Positions 12,033-22,655 of a stretch of 64,000 nucleotides of DNA are shown here, piece after piece; position 1 is the first letter of the stretch; each line of letters opens with the position of its first letter. Where the stretch lies: NCBI GenBank assembly GCA_033439795.1, contig JAUTDP010000003.1, positions 3,658,001 to 3,722,000 of the forward strand, written 5' to 3'. The DNA is from Sordaria brevicollis. Its lineage: Eukaryota; Ascomycota; Sordariomycetes; Sordariales; Sordariaceae. The notes below the pieces were generated by a model, which was not told the DNA's origin, did not search any database, and worked only from the letters and a program-made list of their open reading frames with translations. The position numbers and the translations under genes were made by a program.

Positions 12033-14505
12033 TTAAGCCTTGTTGGCATACTTCTCACGGAAGTACTTGGCGGCCTCAACCATGTGGGAGAGAGCACCCT
12101 TGACCTCATCCCACTTGCGGGTCTTGAGACCGCAGTCGGGGTTGATCCAGAGCTGCTCGGGCTTGAGGTAGGCAAGCATCTCCTCGATGCGCTGCTTGAA
12201 CTCGTCAAGGTTGGGGACACGAGGAGAGTGGATGTCGTAGACACCAGGGCCGATGTGGCGGGGGTACTCCTCGTCAACGAAGACCTTGAGGAGCTTAGCA
12301 TCGGACTTGGAGTTCTCGATGGAGAGGACATCGGCATCGAGGGCAGCGATGGCGTGGAAGAAGTCCTGGAACTCAGAGTAGCAGAAGTGGGAGTGGATCT
12401 GAGTGGAGTTCTCAACACCAGCGGTGGCGAGCTTGAAGGAGTCGACGGCCCACTTGAGGTAGGCGTCACGCTCCTCACCCTTGCGGAGGGGAAGACCCTC
12501 ACGGAGGGCAGGCTCATCGACCTGGATGACGAAGATGCCGTTCTTCTCAAGGTCGACGACCTCGTCGCGGAGGGCCAGAGCGAGCTGCTGGCACTGGACG
12601 GACTGGTGAACGTCGACACGGGGGAAAGACCAGCGAAGGCAGGTAACGGGGCCAGTAAGCATGCCCTTCATGGGCTTCTTGGAGATGGAGGCAGCGTACT
12701 TGGACTCCTTGACGGTCATGGGAGCGGGACGAGAGATGTCACCGACAATGATGGGGGGACGGACGCAGCGGGAGCCGTAAGACTGAACCCAGGCGTGGGT
12801 GGTGAAGACGTAGCCGTTGAGGCGCTCACCGAAGTACTGAACCATGTCGTTACGCTCGGGCTCACCGTGGACGTAGACATCGAGGTCAAGCTCATCCTGG
12901 ATCTTGACGGCGAGCTCAATCTCCTTCTCAATGAAGCGCTCATACTCCTCAGCGGAGATCTCACCCTTGGTGAACTTGTTGCGCTGGACACGGATCTCGG
13001 AGGTCTGGGGGAAAGAGCCGATGGTGGTGGTGGGGAAGAGAGGGAGAGAGAGGTGCTTCTTCTGCTCGGCGTAGCGAGTGTCGAAGGGGGCCTTGCGGTT
13101 GTGCTGCTCAGGGGTAACCTGGGCCTGACGCTCCTTGACAGCGGGGTCGTTGGTGCGCTTAGACTCGGTGCGGGCCTTGATGGCAGCAGCGTTGGCCTCG
13201 AGCTCAGCCTTGACGGCCTCGGGCTCGGTCACAGCCTTGGCGAGGGTGGCAACCTCCTTAACCTTCTCGACGGCGAAAGAGAACCACTCGTAGACATCAG
13301 CGGGGAGCTTCTTCTCGCTGGCGAGGGTGTGGGGAGTGTGGAGGAGAGAGCTGGAGGTGGCGACAATGACGCGCTCAGGGCCGAGGGCCTTGACGGCAGT
13401 CTGGAGGATGTCGAGCGACTTGGCGAAGTCGTTCTTCCAGATGTTGCGACCATCGACAACACCGGCGGAGAGGATCTGGTTGGGGCCGAGCTGCTTGAGG
13501 ACAGGCTCGAGCTGCTCGGGGTTGCGGACAAGGTCGACGTGGAGACCAGCAAGGCCGGAGAAAGCGGGGAGAACGTCGAAGTTGTGGACGATGTCACCGA
13601 AGTAGGTGGCAACGACAACCTTGGGGACGGCATCGCCTGCGGCGGCAATGGCCTCATAGGCGGGCTTGAAAGCAGCCTTGACCTCGGGGCGGAGATCGAA
13701 GACGAGGACGGGCTCGTCAATCTGGACGGACTCGGCACCGGCAGCCTTGAGCTGCTTCAGGAGCTCAACGTAGACAGGGACAAGCTTGTCGAGGAGGGTG
13801 ATGGGGTCGACGGACGAGCCACGGTCAGCCTTGCCAAGAGCAAGGAAGGAGACGGGGCCGACAAGGACGGGGCGGGTCTGGAAACCGGCCTCCTTGGCCT
13901 CGAGGAACTCGCGGACGGGCTTGGGGTCCTGGGCGAGGGAGAAGGTCTGGTTGTCCTGGAGAGTGGGCTTGACGTAGTGGTAGTTGGAGTCGAACCACTT
14001 GACCATCTCGAGGGCGGGGACATCGACACCACCCTTCTGGTGGCCACGGCCCATGGCGAAGTACTCATCGAGAGGGGAGAGCTTCTGGGAGGTGTAACGC
14101 TCGGGGACAGCCTGTAAAGAGAGTGGAGCCAGTCAGTTGACGTGATCCCGGAGAGTGGAGATGGGGTGGAGCTGGTGTAGCTTATATCGGAGTCAACTTA
14201 CGTTGAAGAGCTGGATGTGGTCGAGGACGTGGTCATAGTAGGCGAAGTCGTTGGAGGGGATGATGTCGACGCCGGCATCCTTCTGGATCTTCCAGTGGGC
14301 GAGACGGAGTCTCTTACCCTCGGCGAGGAGAGCCTCCTGGGAGATCTTGTCAGCCCAGTAAGCCTCGTTGGCCTTCTTGAGGTCACGAAGGACACCCATG
14401 CGGCTGGAGGAGCGATCATGTTAGCGATTGTCGGACCCTATAGTAGCCAATTGGTTTCTCGGAGGAAGCAACTTACGGGAAACCCAGAACCGATGACTGG
14501 ACCAT
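12033..14505 (-). CDS. Cobalamin-independent methionine synthase (MetE/Met6 type)
   Basis: It transfers a methyl group from 5-methyltetrahydropteroyl-triglutamate to homocysteine, the last step of methionine synthesis, in the cytosol. Three exons on the minus strand: 14505-14477, 14403-14202 and 14111-12033, giving 769 residues, the usual family length. The short first exon joins through CC|C so that the second exon reads on in frame. The C-terminal zinc and homocysteine site is intact: His652 and Cys654 in an H-S-H-F-C-Y motif, Glu676 in E-N-S-K-S, and Cys737 in N-P-D-C-G. The spacing 2, 22, 61 matches E. coli MetE. Codon use is strongly biased to C-ending codons, as in highly expressed Neurospora genes, and this bias alone leaves the opposite strand open for 677 codons. 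The minus-strand leader is rich in C and T. In N. crassa this enzyme is met-8; S. cerevisiae MET6 is the homologue. Confidence 0.97.
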
Positions 14506-17086
14506 TGTGATGTGTGATGTGGTGAATAAACGGGTATTAGGGGGGTATAGAAAAGACCTCGCGGCTGCTCTCGGGACAAAGAGCAAAAAAGGGCGAGGGA
14601 GAAAGGAGGACAGGATGGATGAAGGAGGAATGATGGAAGGAGTTTCTGGGAAAGAAGAGAGGGGGGAGGTCCGAGTTATATTTATGTGAGGGGACCGAGC
14701 AGAGAAGTGGAGGGGGTGAGATAGATCTGGATGGGAAGGAAGGAAGGAAGGAAGGCCAGAGAGACGAGAGGAAGGAGTCAAACAAAGCTGGCTTCTGGTT
14801 GGTTGGATGGAAGGATGAAGGCCGGGCCCGGGGGTGTGTTGGAGTGCGGTGAGTCTGAATTTCGGACCTAGGACCGCGTTGGGAGGGATTGGGGAGCCTG
14901 GGCGTGGAGGTTCGTGGACAGCTGGAGGCCGTGATCGGTGTGGGGCAGATTTCCACCTACGATGCCCGAACTCGAGCTCTCGCCGACTCTCTTTGGCCGG
15001 ATTCTCACGAACAATGCTATGGACGGCAAACAAGCGACAAGCTCAACAAATGCACGCGGGCTGCCAGCTGGCAGATCTTTTACTCGTTGGTATTGTCTAG
15101 ATTTTTTGATCTGTTTCTTTTTTGGCGGCGGGGTAGCGAGACACGCGATGGGATTGACTGGTCTGAATTTGATGCTTTTTCTGCTGCCTCTAGCATCTGC
15201 AGCTATTCTGCACTTGTCTGCTTCTCTGCACATGCGACGGAGCCCAAGGAGGCGGGCGGCGACGCGGCGTTGGTCCAATCTCGCCCGCCATTGAGTCCAA
15301 TTGACCCATTCAGACTCCAACATTCTCCGTGCCTCCGTATCAAACTCCGTACTTCGCGCTCAAAAAGTTTCAAACAGGGAAGGAGGGGTGACCATCCGTT
15401 GGCGGTTGCGGGCAGGTGTGGGCTTGTCGAGCTACATTGGCGGGCCCCCTGCGCGGGCGACAACATCGCAACATCGCGGGGCTCAAAAAGGGGGGTCTGG
15501 CTTGTCTGGCTTGTCTGGGTCGTACTGGGCAAGGGGTTGCCGTCTCAATCGCCAATGGCGCGCCAGAGAAACTCAAACATTGGACCTCAAAGCTCAGGGA
15601 CCAGGAGGGGTTGCTGGCGGTGGGGCATCCGTTGCCGCAACGCAACCCACGAATCTGTCGATGTGCAGTGCTGGCCTTTGTGAAAGCTTCTGATTGTTTG
15701 CTAGACAAAAAGAGGACAGATGGACGCCGGCCGGACTGGACGGGTATCATGCCAGCTGCAGTGCTCCGGTTTCTGCCCGCATCAGCACCAGACTGCACAA
15801 TCAATCACACACAGAATTGGAAGCACAGACCCCAAAATGAAACTCGTGGTGGTGTTCGGCGACTTTGGACTTTTTCACAAGTCATATCAAACGCTATCCA
15901 TTGAACCGATGATGTGATCAGGCTGAGGCTCCACCAGGCTGGCGAGAGCTGGGAATAAAAGGAGTCATCGTCTGGAGCTTTCAGGTCAGCATCCGTGGCA
16001 ATGAGGTGTGAAGAGGAGCCCGACTCCGTGCTGAAAGCCAGGACGACCATGTTAGTTTTGCCCGTCAACGGAGCGCCGGCGGGAACGCGCGGGGACCTCA
16101 AAATGCTTGTCTCTGGAAAATTTTGACGCCGAGCAGCCGATAGTCTGGGGAGCCTCCATTCGGCCGCACGGGCCAGCTCCGACGTTGCTTTCGGCCGATG
16201 GACTCGGGTCTTGGCATTTTGAGAGACGAGTCGACGACAGACGTGAAGACTCGAAGGTAGAGTTGGCCCAAGCTTCAACTTCCATATGGCCCGTGCTCGG
16301 GGGAAGCGAATGAAGCTGTCACGTGGAAGGAAAGCGGCTCGAGCACAAAATGGTGGCTCGTGCACTCTAGTCCGCCAAGCCCATCAATGAGCTGCCATCC
16401 AGATGAAAGCTTCCTTGTTGCTTCCTTGCCGGCCATGAGCAGAAAGTGGAGTAAAAGAGAGACAATGGAGAGCTTCGATTGGACTATATGAGCTCCATTT
16501 GCTCATTTTCCATGTTATTAGTTCCCGCTTCCAACTGGCTCCAAGCAAGGAACAGTCTCTCTGTTCAGTTGGTTCGGGCCAATCTTTGGTGTTGGTTCTG
16601 GCTGGGAGTGCTGGCTGCTGGGGAGGAGTGACGGGACATCGATTGATTGACCGCACTGATTGCCTGCCTGACACTTGACACTGACCCTGACACAGCCTCC
16701 GTCCCGCGCAACGAACCAACCGACTGCAACAACACCCGACCGCAGTGTTGTCGTCGTCATCACACGAGCGCTTCCCACGGGGCGCATCGCATTTCCCAAT
16801 ACCTGCCATTTGCATCTTGTCTATCTACGCCATAATCACTACTCTAATTCAATTACTAGTCACCTCTATTCCGTGACCGCCAACGAGGAGGAGCTAGCCT
16901 GCTGCCTCTCTCGCCAGTTGCCTCTCCGCTCTCTTGAACCCCCTTTTTCCCCTCGTCGTGTATCAGGTGTCGTTGCGCCCATTTCCGCAACCCCTAGCCC
17001 CTCTCTTCGTCGTCCGATACTTCTAGACTCGACATCGAGGCCATCGAATCGCATCAATTAATACATACGAGGAGGAACCGCCCATC
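14506..17086. other. Divergent intergenic region between methionine synthase and Pan1
   Basis: Two promoters must lie here, reading left and right. Next to methionine synthase the + strand is purine-rich, with five GGAA units at 14734-14755, which is a CT-rich leader on the transcribed strand. From about 16.7 kb to 17.09 kb the + strand is C/T-rich, which fits the Pan1 leader. The middle holds open frames up to about 190 codons on both strands, but none has recognisable domains, so I leave them unannotated. Confidence 0.5.
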
Positions 17087-20000
17087 ATGTACTCGAACTC
17101 GAATGCCTTCCTCGGAGGCGCCAACAGCCTCCGTCCCGGCCAGCAGCCGCAACAGCAACAGCAGCAATATGGCGCCCCGAGTCCGTTTGGCCAACAAGGC
17201 CCGATGCAGCCTCAACCCACCGGATTTGCGCCGCAGCCCACCGGCTTTGCTCCCCAGCCGACCGGTTTTGGTCCACAACCTACCGGCTTCGGCCAGCAAC
17301 CGCAGCAGCCGCTTCAGCAGCAGTTTACGGGATACCCGGGATTGCAGGCGCCTCAGCAACAGCCTCAGCTTCAACAACAGTTCACTGGTTTCCAACCTCA
17401 GCCTACGGGCTTCCAGCCCCAGGCGCCCCAACAGCAGCCGTTCCAGACCGGCATGCCTCCTGTCCCATCGATTCCCCAGCAGTTCCAGCAACAGCAGTCT
17501 TTCCAGCAGCAGCCGTCGATTCAGCAACCCCAGCCGACCGGGTTCCCCTCCGTACAGGTCCAACCGCCGGCCCAACAGTCTACCCCGACTGCTCAGGGTG
17601 GCATCGCCCCTCCTCCTCCCGTAAAGCCCCAGGCTACGGGCTTCACCGAGATGGCCGCCTCTTTCCAGACGGCGGGGGGCAAAGGACAGAGGGCCGAGCA
17701 AAAGACGACCACCGTCAAGATCCCCAACATTCGCCTGTCTTTCATCACAGCCCATGATCAGGCCAGGTTTGAGACACTCTTCAAGTCGGCTGTGGGGGAT
17801 GGACAGACTACCATGTCTGGTGAAAAGGCGAGGGATCTTCTTTTGCGATCGAAGCTTGATGGCGACTCCTTGTCTCAGATTTGGACATTGGCGGATACCA
17901 CAAGGTCGGGACAGCTGCACTTCCCCGAGTTTGCCTTGGCCATGTACCTTTGCAACCTCAAGATCACTGGCAAGGCTCTTCCTAATGTCCTGCCTGACAA
18001 TATCAAGAATGAGGTTTCAAGCATGGTGGATATCATTAACTTCAGCATCGCTGAGGACGCGAGCTCCAGCTCTGCCCCGGCAACTAACGCTCCTAGCTTT
18101 GCTACGCAGCAGAATGCGGCTGCCCCTCCAACTATTCAGCAGCCTCAACCTCAGCCATCGAACTCTGCTCTTCTTCAGGCGCAGATGACTGGTTTCCCTG
18201 CTCAGCAGACCGGCTTCATGGGTCAAAACCCGGGTCTTCAACCCCAGCAGACTGGGTTCCCGGGAATCAACTCCCAGCCTACTGGCTATACCGGTCCTAG
18301 GCCTCCCATGCCTCCTATGCCCACCGGATTTGGCTCAGGCCTATCGCCGAACGCTGGCCCCGGAGGCATGATTGCTCCCCTCAACTCTCAGCCCACAGGA
18401 ATGCCTGGACAATGGGGGCTTGTCAATACGCCCGCAACCGGATTGCCGCTTATCGACGCTCTTCAGGCCCGCATGATGCCTCAACTGGGACGTGAACAGC
18501 AGAATTATACTACGGCTGGACTCCAAGGTAATGCCGTTATCCCATGGGCTATCACCAAGGACGAGAAGACGAGGTACGATGCCCTGTTCCGGGCTTGGGA
18601 TGGTCTTAACAAGGGTTTCATCGCGGGTGATGCTGCTATTGAGATCTTTGGCCAGAGTGGCTTGGACAAACCTGATCTTGAACGCATTTGGACCTTGGCC
18701 GATAATGGTAACAAGGGCCGCCTGGACTTGGATGAGTTTGCGGTCGCTATGCACTTAATTTACCGCAAGCTCAACGGTTACCCCATCCCTAACCAGCTTC
18801 CTCCGGAGCTTGTCCCTCCCTCTGCCAGAAACCTCAGCGCCTCCATCGGCATGGTCAAGAACATGCTTCATCAAGAATCCGAGTTCCGCAAGAACACTGG
18901 TGCCTCCTTGTTGCCCCAGAAGACTGGTGTCAGCTACCTTAAGGGGCACTCCTTTAAGAACACTGGGGCTGCCAACCGCAAGGATGCTACTGTGTTCAAG
19001 AACAACGATGAGGAAGTTGGATACCGCTCCAGCGCACGCCGTCGTATGGGTGCATCTCCTCGCCCCGAATCTCCTGCCTCTACTAACTCTTCGGATGATT
19101 TGACCATTGAACAGCTTCGCAAGAAGATTAAGGAGAAGCAGGTTCTTCTTGATGCCATGGATTTCAAGGATGAGAAGAACATGGAAGAAGACGACATCCT
19201 CGATAGACGTGATCGCCGCGAGGCTGATGAGCTTTACCGTCGTATCCGCAGGATCCAGGAGGATATTGACAACCATCCGGATGCTCAACTCATCAGTGCT
19301 GACTCTGATGCCGAGAGACGCGCCCTCAAGCGACAGTTGCAGCAGCTTACTGACAGGATTCCAGAGCTCGCCTCCCAGGTTCGCAAGACCGAGAAGGCCA
19401 TTGCCGATGCCAGGCTCGAGCTCTTCCGCCTTAGAGATGCCAAGGCCCACCCCAACAGCGCCGCCGCCATCGTCGGTACTGGACCGGGCGGTATGGTTAC
19501 CGAGTCCGACAGAATCAAAGCCCGTGCCAAGGCTATGATGCAGCAGCGTACAGCTGCCTTGATGGGCAAGAAGATCGAAATCGGCGATGATGACTCGGAT
19601 GCTCCTAAGCGCTTAGAAGAGGAGAACATCAAGATCAAGACCGAAAAGGAGAACAATGAGCGCATGGTCAGGGATGTTGAGGATAGCGTCCGCGAGTTCG
19701 CCAAGGGTATCGAGGACAGTCTCAAGGAGGGCGCTCCGGATTCCACCTCTGAGCACGAGAAGCGTCGCTGGGAGGATGCTCTTGGCGTGGAGGACGAGGT
19801 CAGAGACTTTATCTTTGATCTTCAGCGGGAGAGCCGTGCCGCCCGCATTCGGTCTCAGGACCACCAGGGCGGCCGTAGGGCTACCCAGGAACCTGTCAAG
19901 GCTGAAGCCCCTATTCCTTCCAGGGTCGAGACCGCCTCTCCCTCGATTTCGCGGACATCTACCCCGGCCTCTACTGCCGGCGGCGGTTCTTACTCCTCTT

Positions 20001-21720
20001 ACAAGACGCCTGAGGAGCGCGCTGCCTTTATCAAGCAGCAGGCTGAGCAGCGCATGGCTGAGCGCCTTGCTGCTCTAGGTCTCAAGGCTCCTGGTAAGCC
20101 GGGTGAGACTGCCGCTCAGCGGGCCGAGCGCGAAAAGGCCGAGCGAGCTGAAAAGCGTCGTCAGGCTGAAGAGGAAGATGCCCGTCGTGAGGCTGAGAGA
20201 CAAGCCAAATATGCTGAAGAGCACGGCGAGCCTGCGCCCGTCGCGTCTCCCAAGGCTGATTCTCGCAAGCCTCCTCCGCCCCCGAGCAGAAAGGGTGGCA
20301 AGACCGATGAAGAGGCTGCCGCCAAGAAGGCTGAGGAGGAACGCCTTGCGCGTGAGCGTGAGGAGCAGGAGCGCGAAACTCACGAGCTTGAGTAAGTAAC
20401 TTTCTTCATTCGATGAGTTTGTAATGTACGACTAACAACCATTACAGGGAAAGCGCCAAGGCCCAAGAAGACGAGCTTGCCAGGGAGCGTGCGGAAGCTG
20501 ATGCCCGTCTCAAGGCCCTGGAGGAGCAGGTCCGCTTGGGCAAGCTCAAGAAGGAGGAGGAGAAGCGTAAGAAGAAGGCTGCCATGGCTGAGGCCAAGGA
20601 GAAGGAGGCCCAGCTGGCTGCTCGCCGCGCCGAAATCGAGGCCGCCCGCAAGCGTGAAGAGGAGCTCCGCAAGCAACTCGAGGCCATCAACGATGAGGAT
20701 AGCTCCTCTTCTGACGACGAGGGCCCGGAGCAGATCACTCCTCAGGCTTCTACCCCTACTGTTGGCGGTAGCCAAGTCGGCACTCATGAGCAGGAGGCCA
20801 ACTCTCCTCCTGCTGCCCCCGCGCCTGTGGCCTCGCCTCCTCCAGTAACCTCTCCTCCTTCTATCGTTACCACTAGCCCCAACGCTGAGAGGGAGAGCCG
20901 CAACCCGTACTTCAGAATGATGTCCCAGTCCTCTGAGGCCTCTGCTCCTTCGGCTGCCCCACCAGTCGCCTCGCCTCCGCCGGCCGATGTCTCGACCAAC
21001 CCGTTCCACCGCATGACGCAGGCAGCCGCCGCTCCAGCTGCTGCTGTTGGCAGCGCTGTTAGTGGTGTTGCCAGCGGCATTGCCGATGCTGTTAGCTCTG
21101 TTATTCCTAGCAGACGTCGTGCCAACGATGATGATGACGATGACTGGGGCTCTGACAAGGACTCGGACGATGAAGACTCGGACGACGAGGGAAGACCAGG
21201 CGGTAACAGCGCCGCTGCGCTTGCCTCTATCCTTTTCGGCACCATGGCGCCTCCTCGTCCCCTGTCCGCCACCGGCGATAAGCCCACTTCCAGCTCTCCT
21301 CCGGTCGTGAGCTCGCCTAGCTCGCCTCCCCCTCCTCCGGCTGCTGCGGCCCCTGCGGCCCCGGTGGAGCCATCTGCTGATGCTGGTTCTCCCCCTCCTC
21401 CTCCGCCCCCTCCCCCGGGTCCTCCTCCTGTTCCCAGTGGCGGCGCTCCTCCCCCGCCGCCCCCTCCTCCGCCTATGCCTGAGTCCGGAGCCCCCGCTGC
21501 TCCTCCCCCACCTCCTCCTCCCGGTCCACCTCCCGCTCCTGGCGGCGCTCCTCCTCCGCCCCCGCCCCCTCCTCCGGGTAGTGCTCCCCCTGCTTCTGCC
21601 GGTCTTCCTGCTGGAAGGCCCGCTGGTCTCCTCGGAGAGATTCAGGCCGGCAGGGCTCTCAGGAAAACGCAGACCAAGGACAAGAGCCAGGCTGCTGTCG
21701 CCGGTCGGGTGCTCGACTAA
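17087..21720 (+). CDS. Actin cytoskeleton-regulatory endocytic scaffold Pan1
   Basis: Two exons, 17087-20391 and 20448-21720, about 1525 residues; the 56-nt intron has GTAAGT and a GACTAAC branch site. Order: a Gln/Pro-rich N-terminus with many PTGF/QTGF repeats; EH domain 1 (about 215-315); more TGF repeats; EH domain 2 (about 487-585); coiled coils from about 670; a highly charged, Ala/Glu/Arg-rich stretch; an acidic segment with a Trp (about 1325-1345); a proline-rich region; and a C-terminal WH2-like actin-binding motif, [13 protein letters not shown] (about 1495-1507). Pan1 works with Sla1 and End3 at cortical endocytic patches; its EH domains bind NPF ligands, and it activates Arp2/3. 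Several TG sites fit the [LIVM]xx[QNTS]xTG consensus of Ark1/Prk1 kinases, which switch Pan1 off in yeast. The domain set identifies it firmly. Confidence 0.96.
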
Positions 21721-22528
21721 ACAAGCTAAGCGATGTCTATCATATGATAGTGTAGCTATTGTCTTGGTTTAAGTGGCGTATGTAGGAGTTAGGGGGTTCA
21801 TGCGGCTCGGATGCAAAGGCGTCGTGGTACAGTAGTACAATGTAGTTTGCTGCTGTGTTAGGTCAAGTTCAGGTGGAAGGAGAAGAGAAGACATAGTTCG
21901 AGGTGGTTGGGGATGCCCTCATGGATGGTTACGCGGATGGCGTTTGTATGAAACCAGTTTGGAGAGGATTAAAGAATATGTAGTGGAAGTCAAGTAAAGT
22001 TGAGAATGGACGAAGGTGGTTGGGGAAACACAAGGATAAGGAACATGCGCACATGCAGCAGAAACACACACACACACACACTAGACGCAACGTCTGCCTT
22101 TACCTACCTACTTCAGGACATTGGAATTGTTTTTCAAAGTTTTAATCTTCATGTTTAGTTACTATTGAGACGCTTCATGGCGTCGTATCGGCGGAGGGCT
22201 CACAACCCGTTCTCTTTTCTTTGCAAGAGTAGTTAAAATAAGAGTTGTATATGTATATATTCGCTCCTCTCCCTGGAAGTTTGAAGTGCACTGACTTGGT
22301 ATATTAACTCTACAGGACTGCAACATGGGTCGCTGGTGACCCTCTTGGTAAAATGTGGGGTCTCGATGTTGTCGTTGGTTTCTGTTCATCGCAACTTTCC
22401 ATTGTGAGCGAGCAGAAAGGCAGAACTCGAGGTGGCGGAACATGTTCATCCCATCAAACCCGACCTAACATTACGGTATTCTCTACGTGGAACCGAGCAT
22501 ATAGGAACATGTTTTGCATTTTAAAAGC
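21721..22528. other. Pan1 3' UTR and intergenic region before the 5S gene
   Basis: G- and A-rich + strand downstream of the Pan1 stop, with a CA microsatellite near 22064-22081 and AT-rich DNA after 22.1 kb that may contain the polyadenylation site. I see no gene here. Confidence 0.5.
22500..22503 (+). promoter_or_regulatory. TATA motif of the 5S rRNA gene
   Basis: TATA lies 29 to 26 bp before the first transcribed base of the 5S gene. Neurospora 5S genes need an upstream TATA at this spacing in addition to the internal control region, so this supports an active RNA polymerase III gene. Confidence 0.75.
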
Positions 22529-22648
22529 ACATACGACCATACCCACTGGAAAACTCGGGATCCCGTCCGCTCTCCCATAGATAAGCCAGTGAGGGCCTGA
22601 CTAGTAGTTGGGTCGGTGACGACCAGCGAATCCCAGGTGTTGTATGTT
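22529..22648 (+). rRNA. 5S ribosomal RNA, dispersed single copy
   Basis: About 120 nt beginning ACATACGACC and ending TTGTATGTT. The two ends pair over nine positions including one G-T wobble. The conserved core is present: GTCCGCTC, then TAGTAGTTGGGTCGGTGAC and ACCAGCGAATCCC. Helix II pairs CCCACTGG with CCAGTGAGGG across one bulged A. Dispersed, unlinked 5S genes of several sequence types are characteristic of Neurospora. Helix II differs from what I recall of the major N. crassa type, so this looks like a minor isotype. Promoter, fold and terminator are all intact, which argues against a pseudogene. Confidence 0.94.
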
Positions 22649-22655
22649 TTTTTTT
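22646..22655 (+). terminator. RNA polymerase III terminator of the 5S gene
   Basis: A run of about nine T follows directly after the 3' end of the 5S sequence, the standard polymerase III stop signal. A further T run follows around 22690. Confidence 0.85.

Noticed and set aside
12084..14117. 677-codon open frame on the strand opposite methionine synthase
   Set aside because: It lies codon-against-codon on a highly expressed, strongly biased gene. Avoidance of TTA, CTA and TCA on the sense strand removes stops on the other. Its product is Leu/Gly/Glu/Asp-rich with no domain.
15805..16365. 186-codon minus-strand frame between methionine synthase and Pan1
   Set aside because: No recognisable features; probably chance in GC-balanced promoter DNA.
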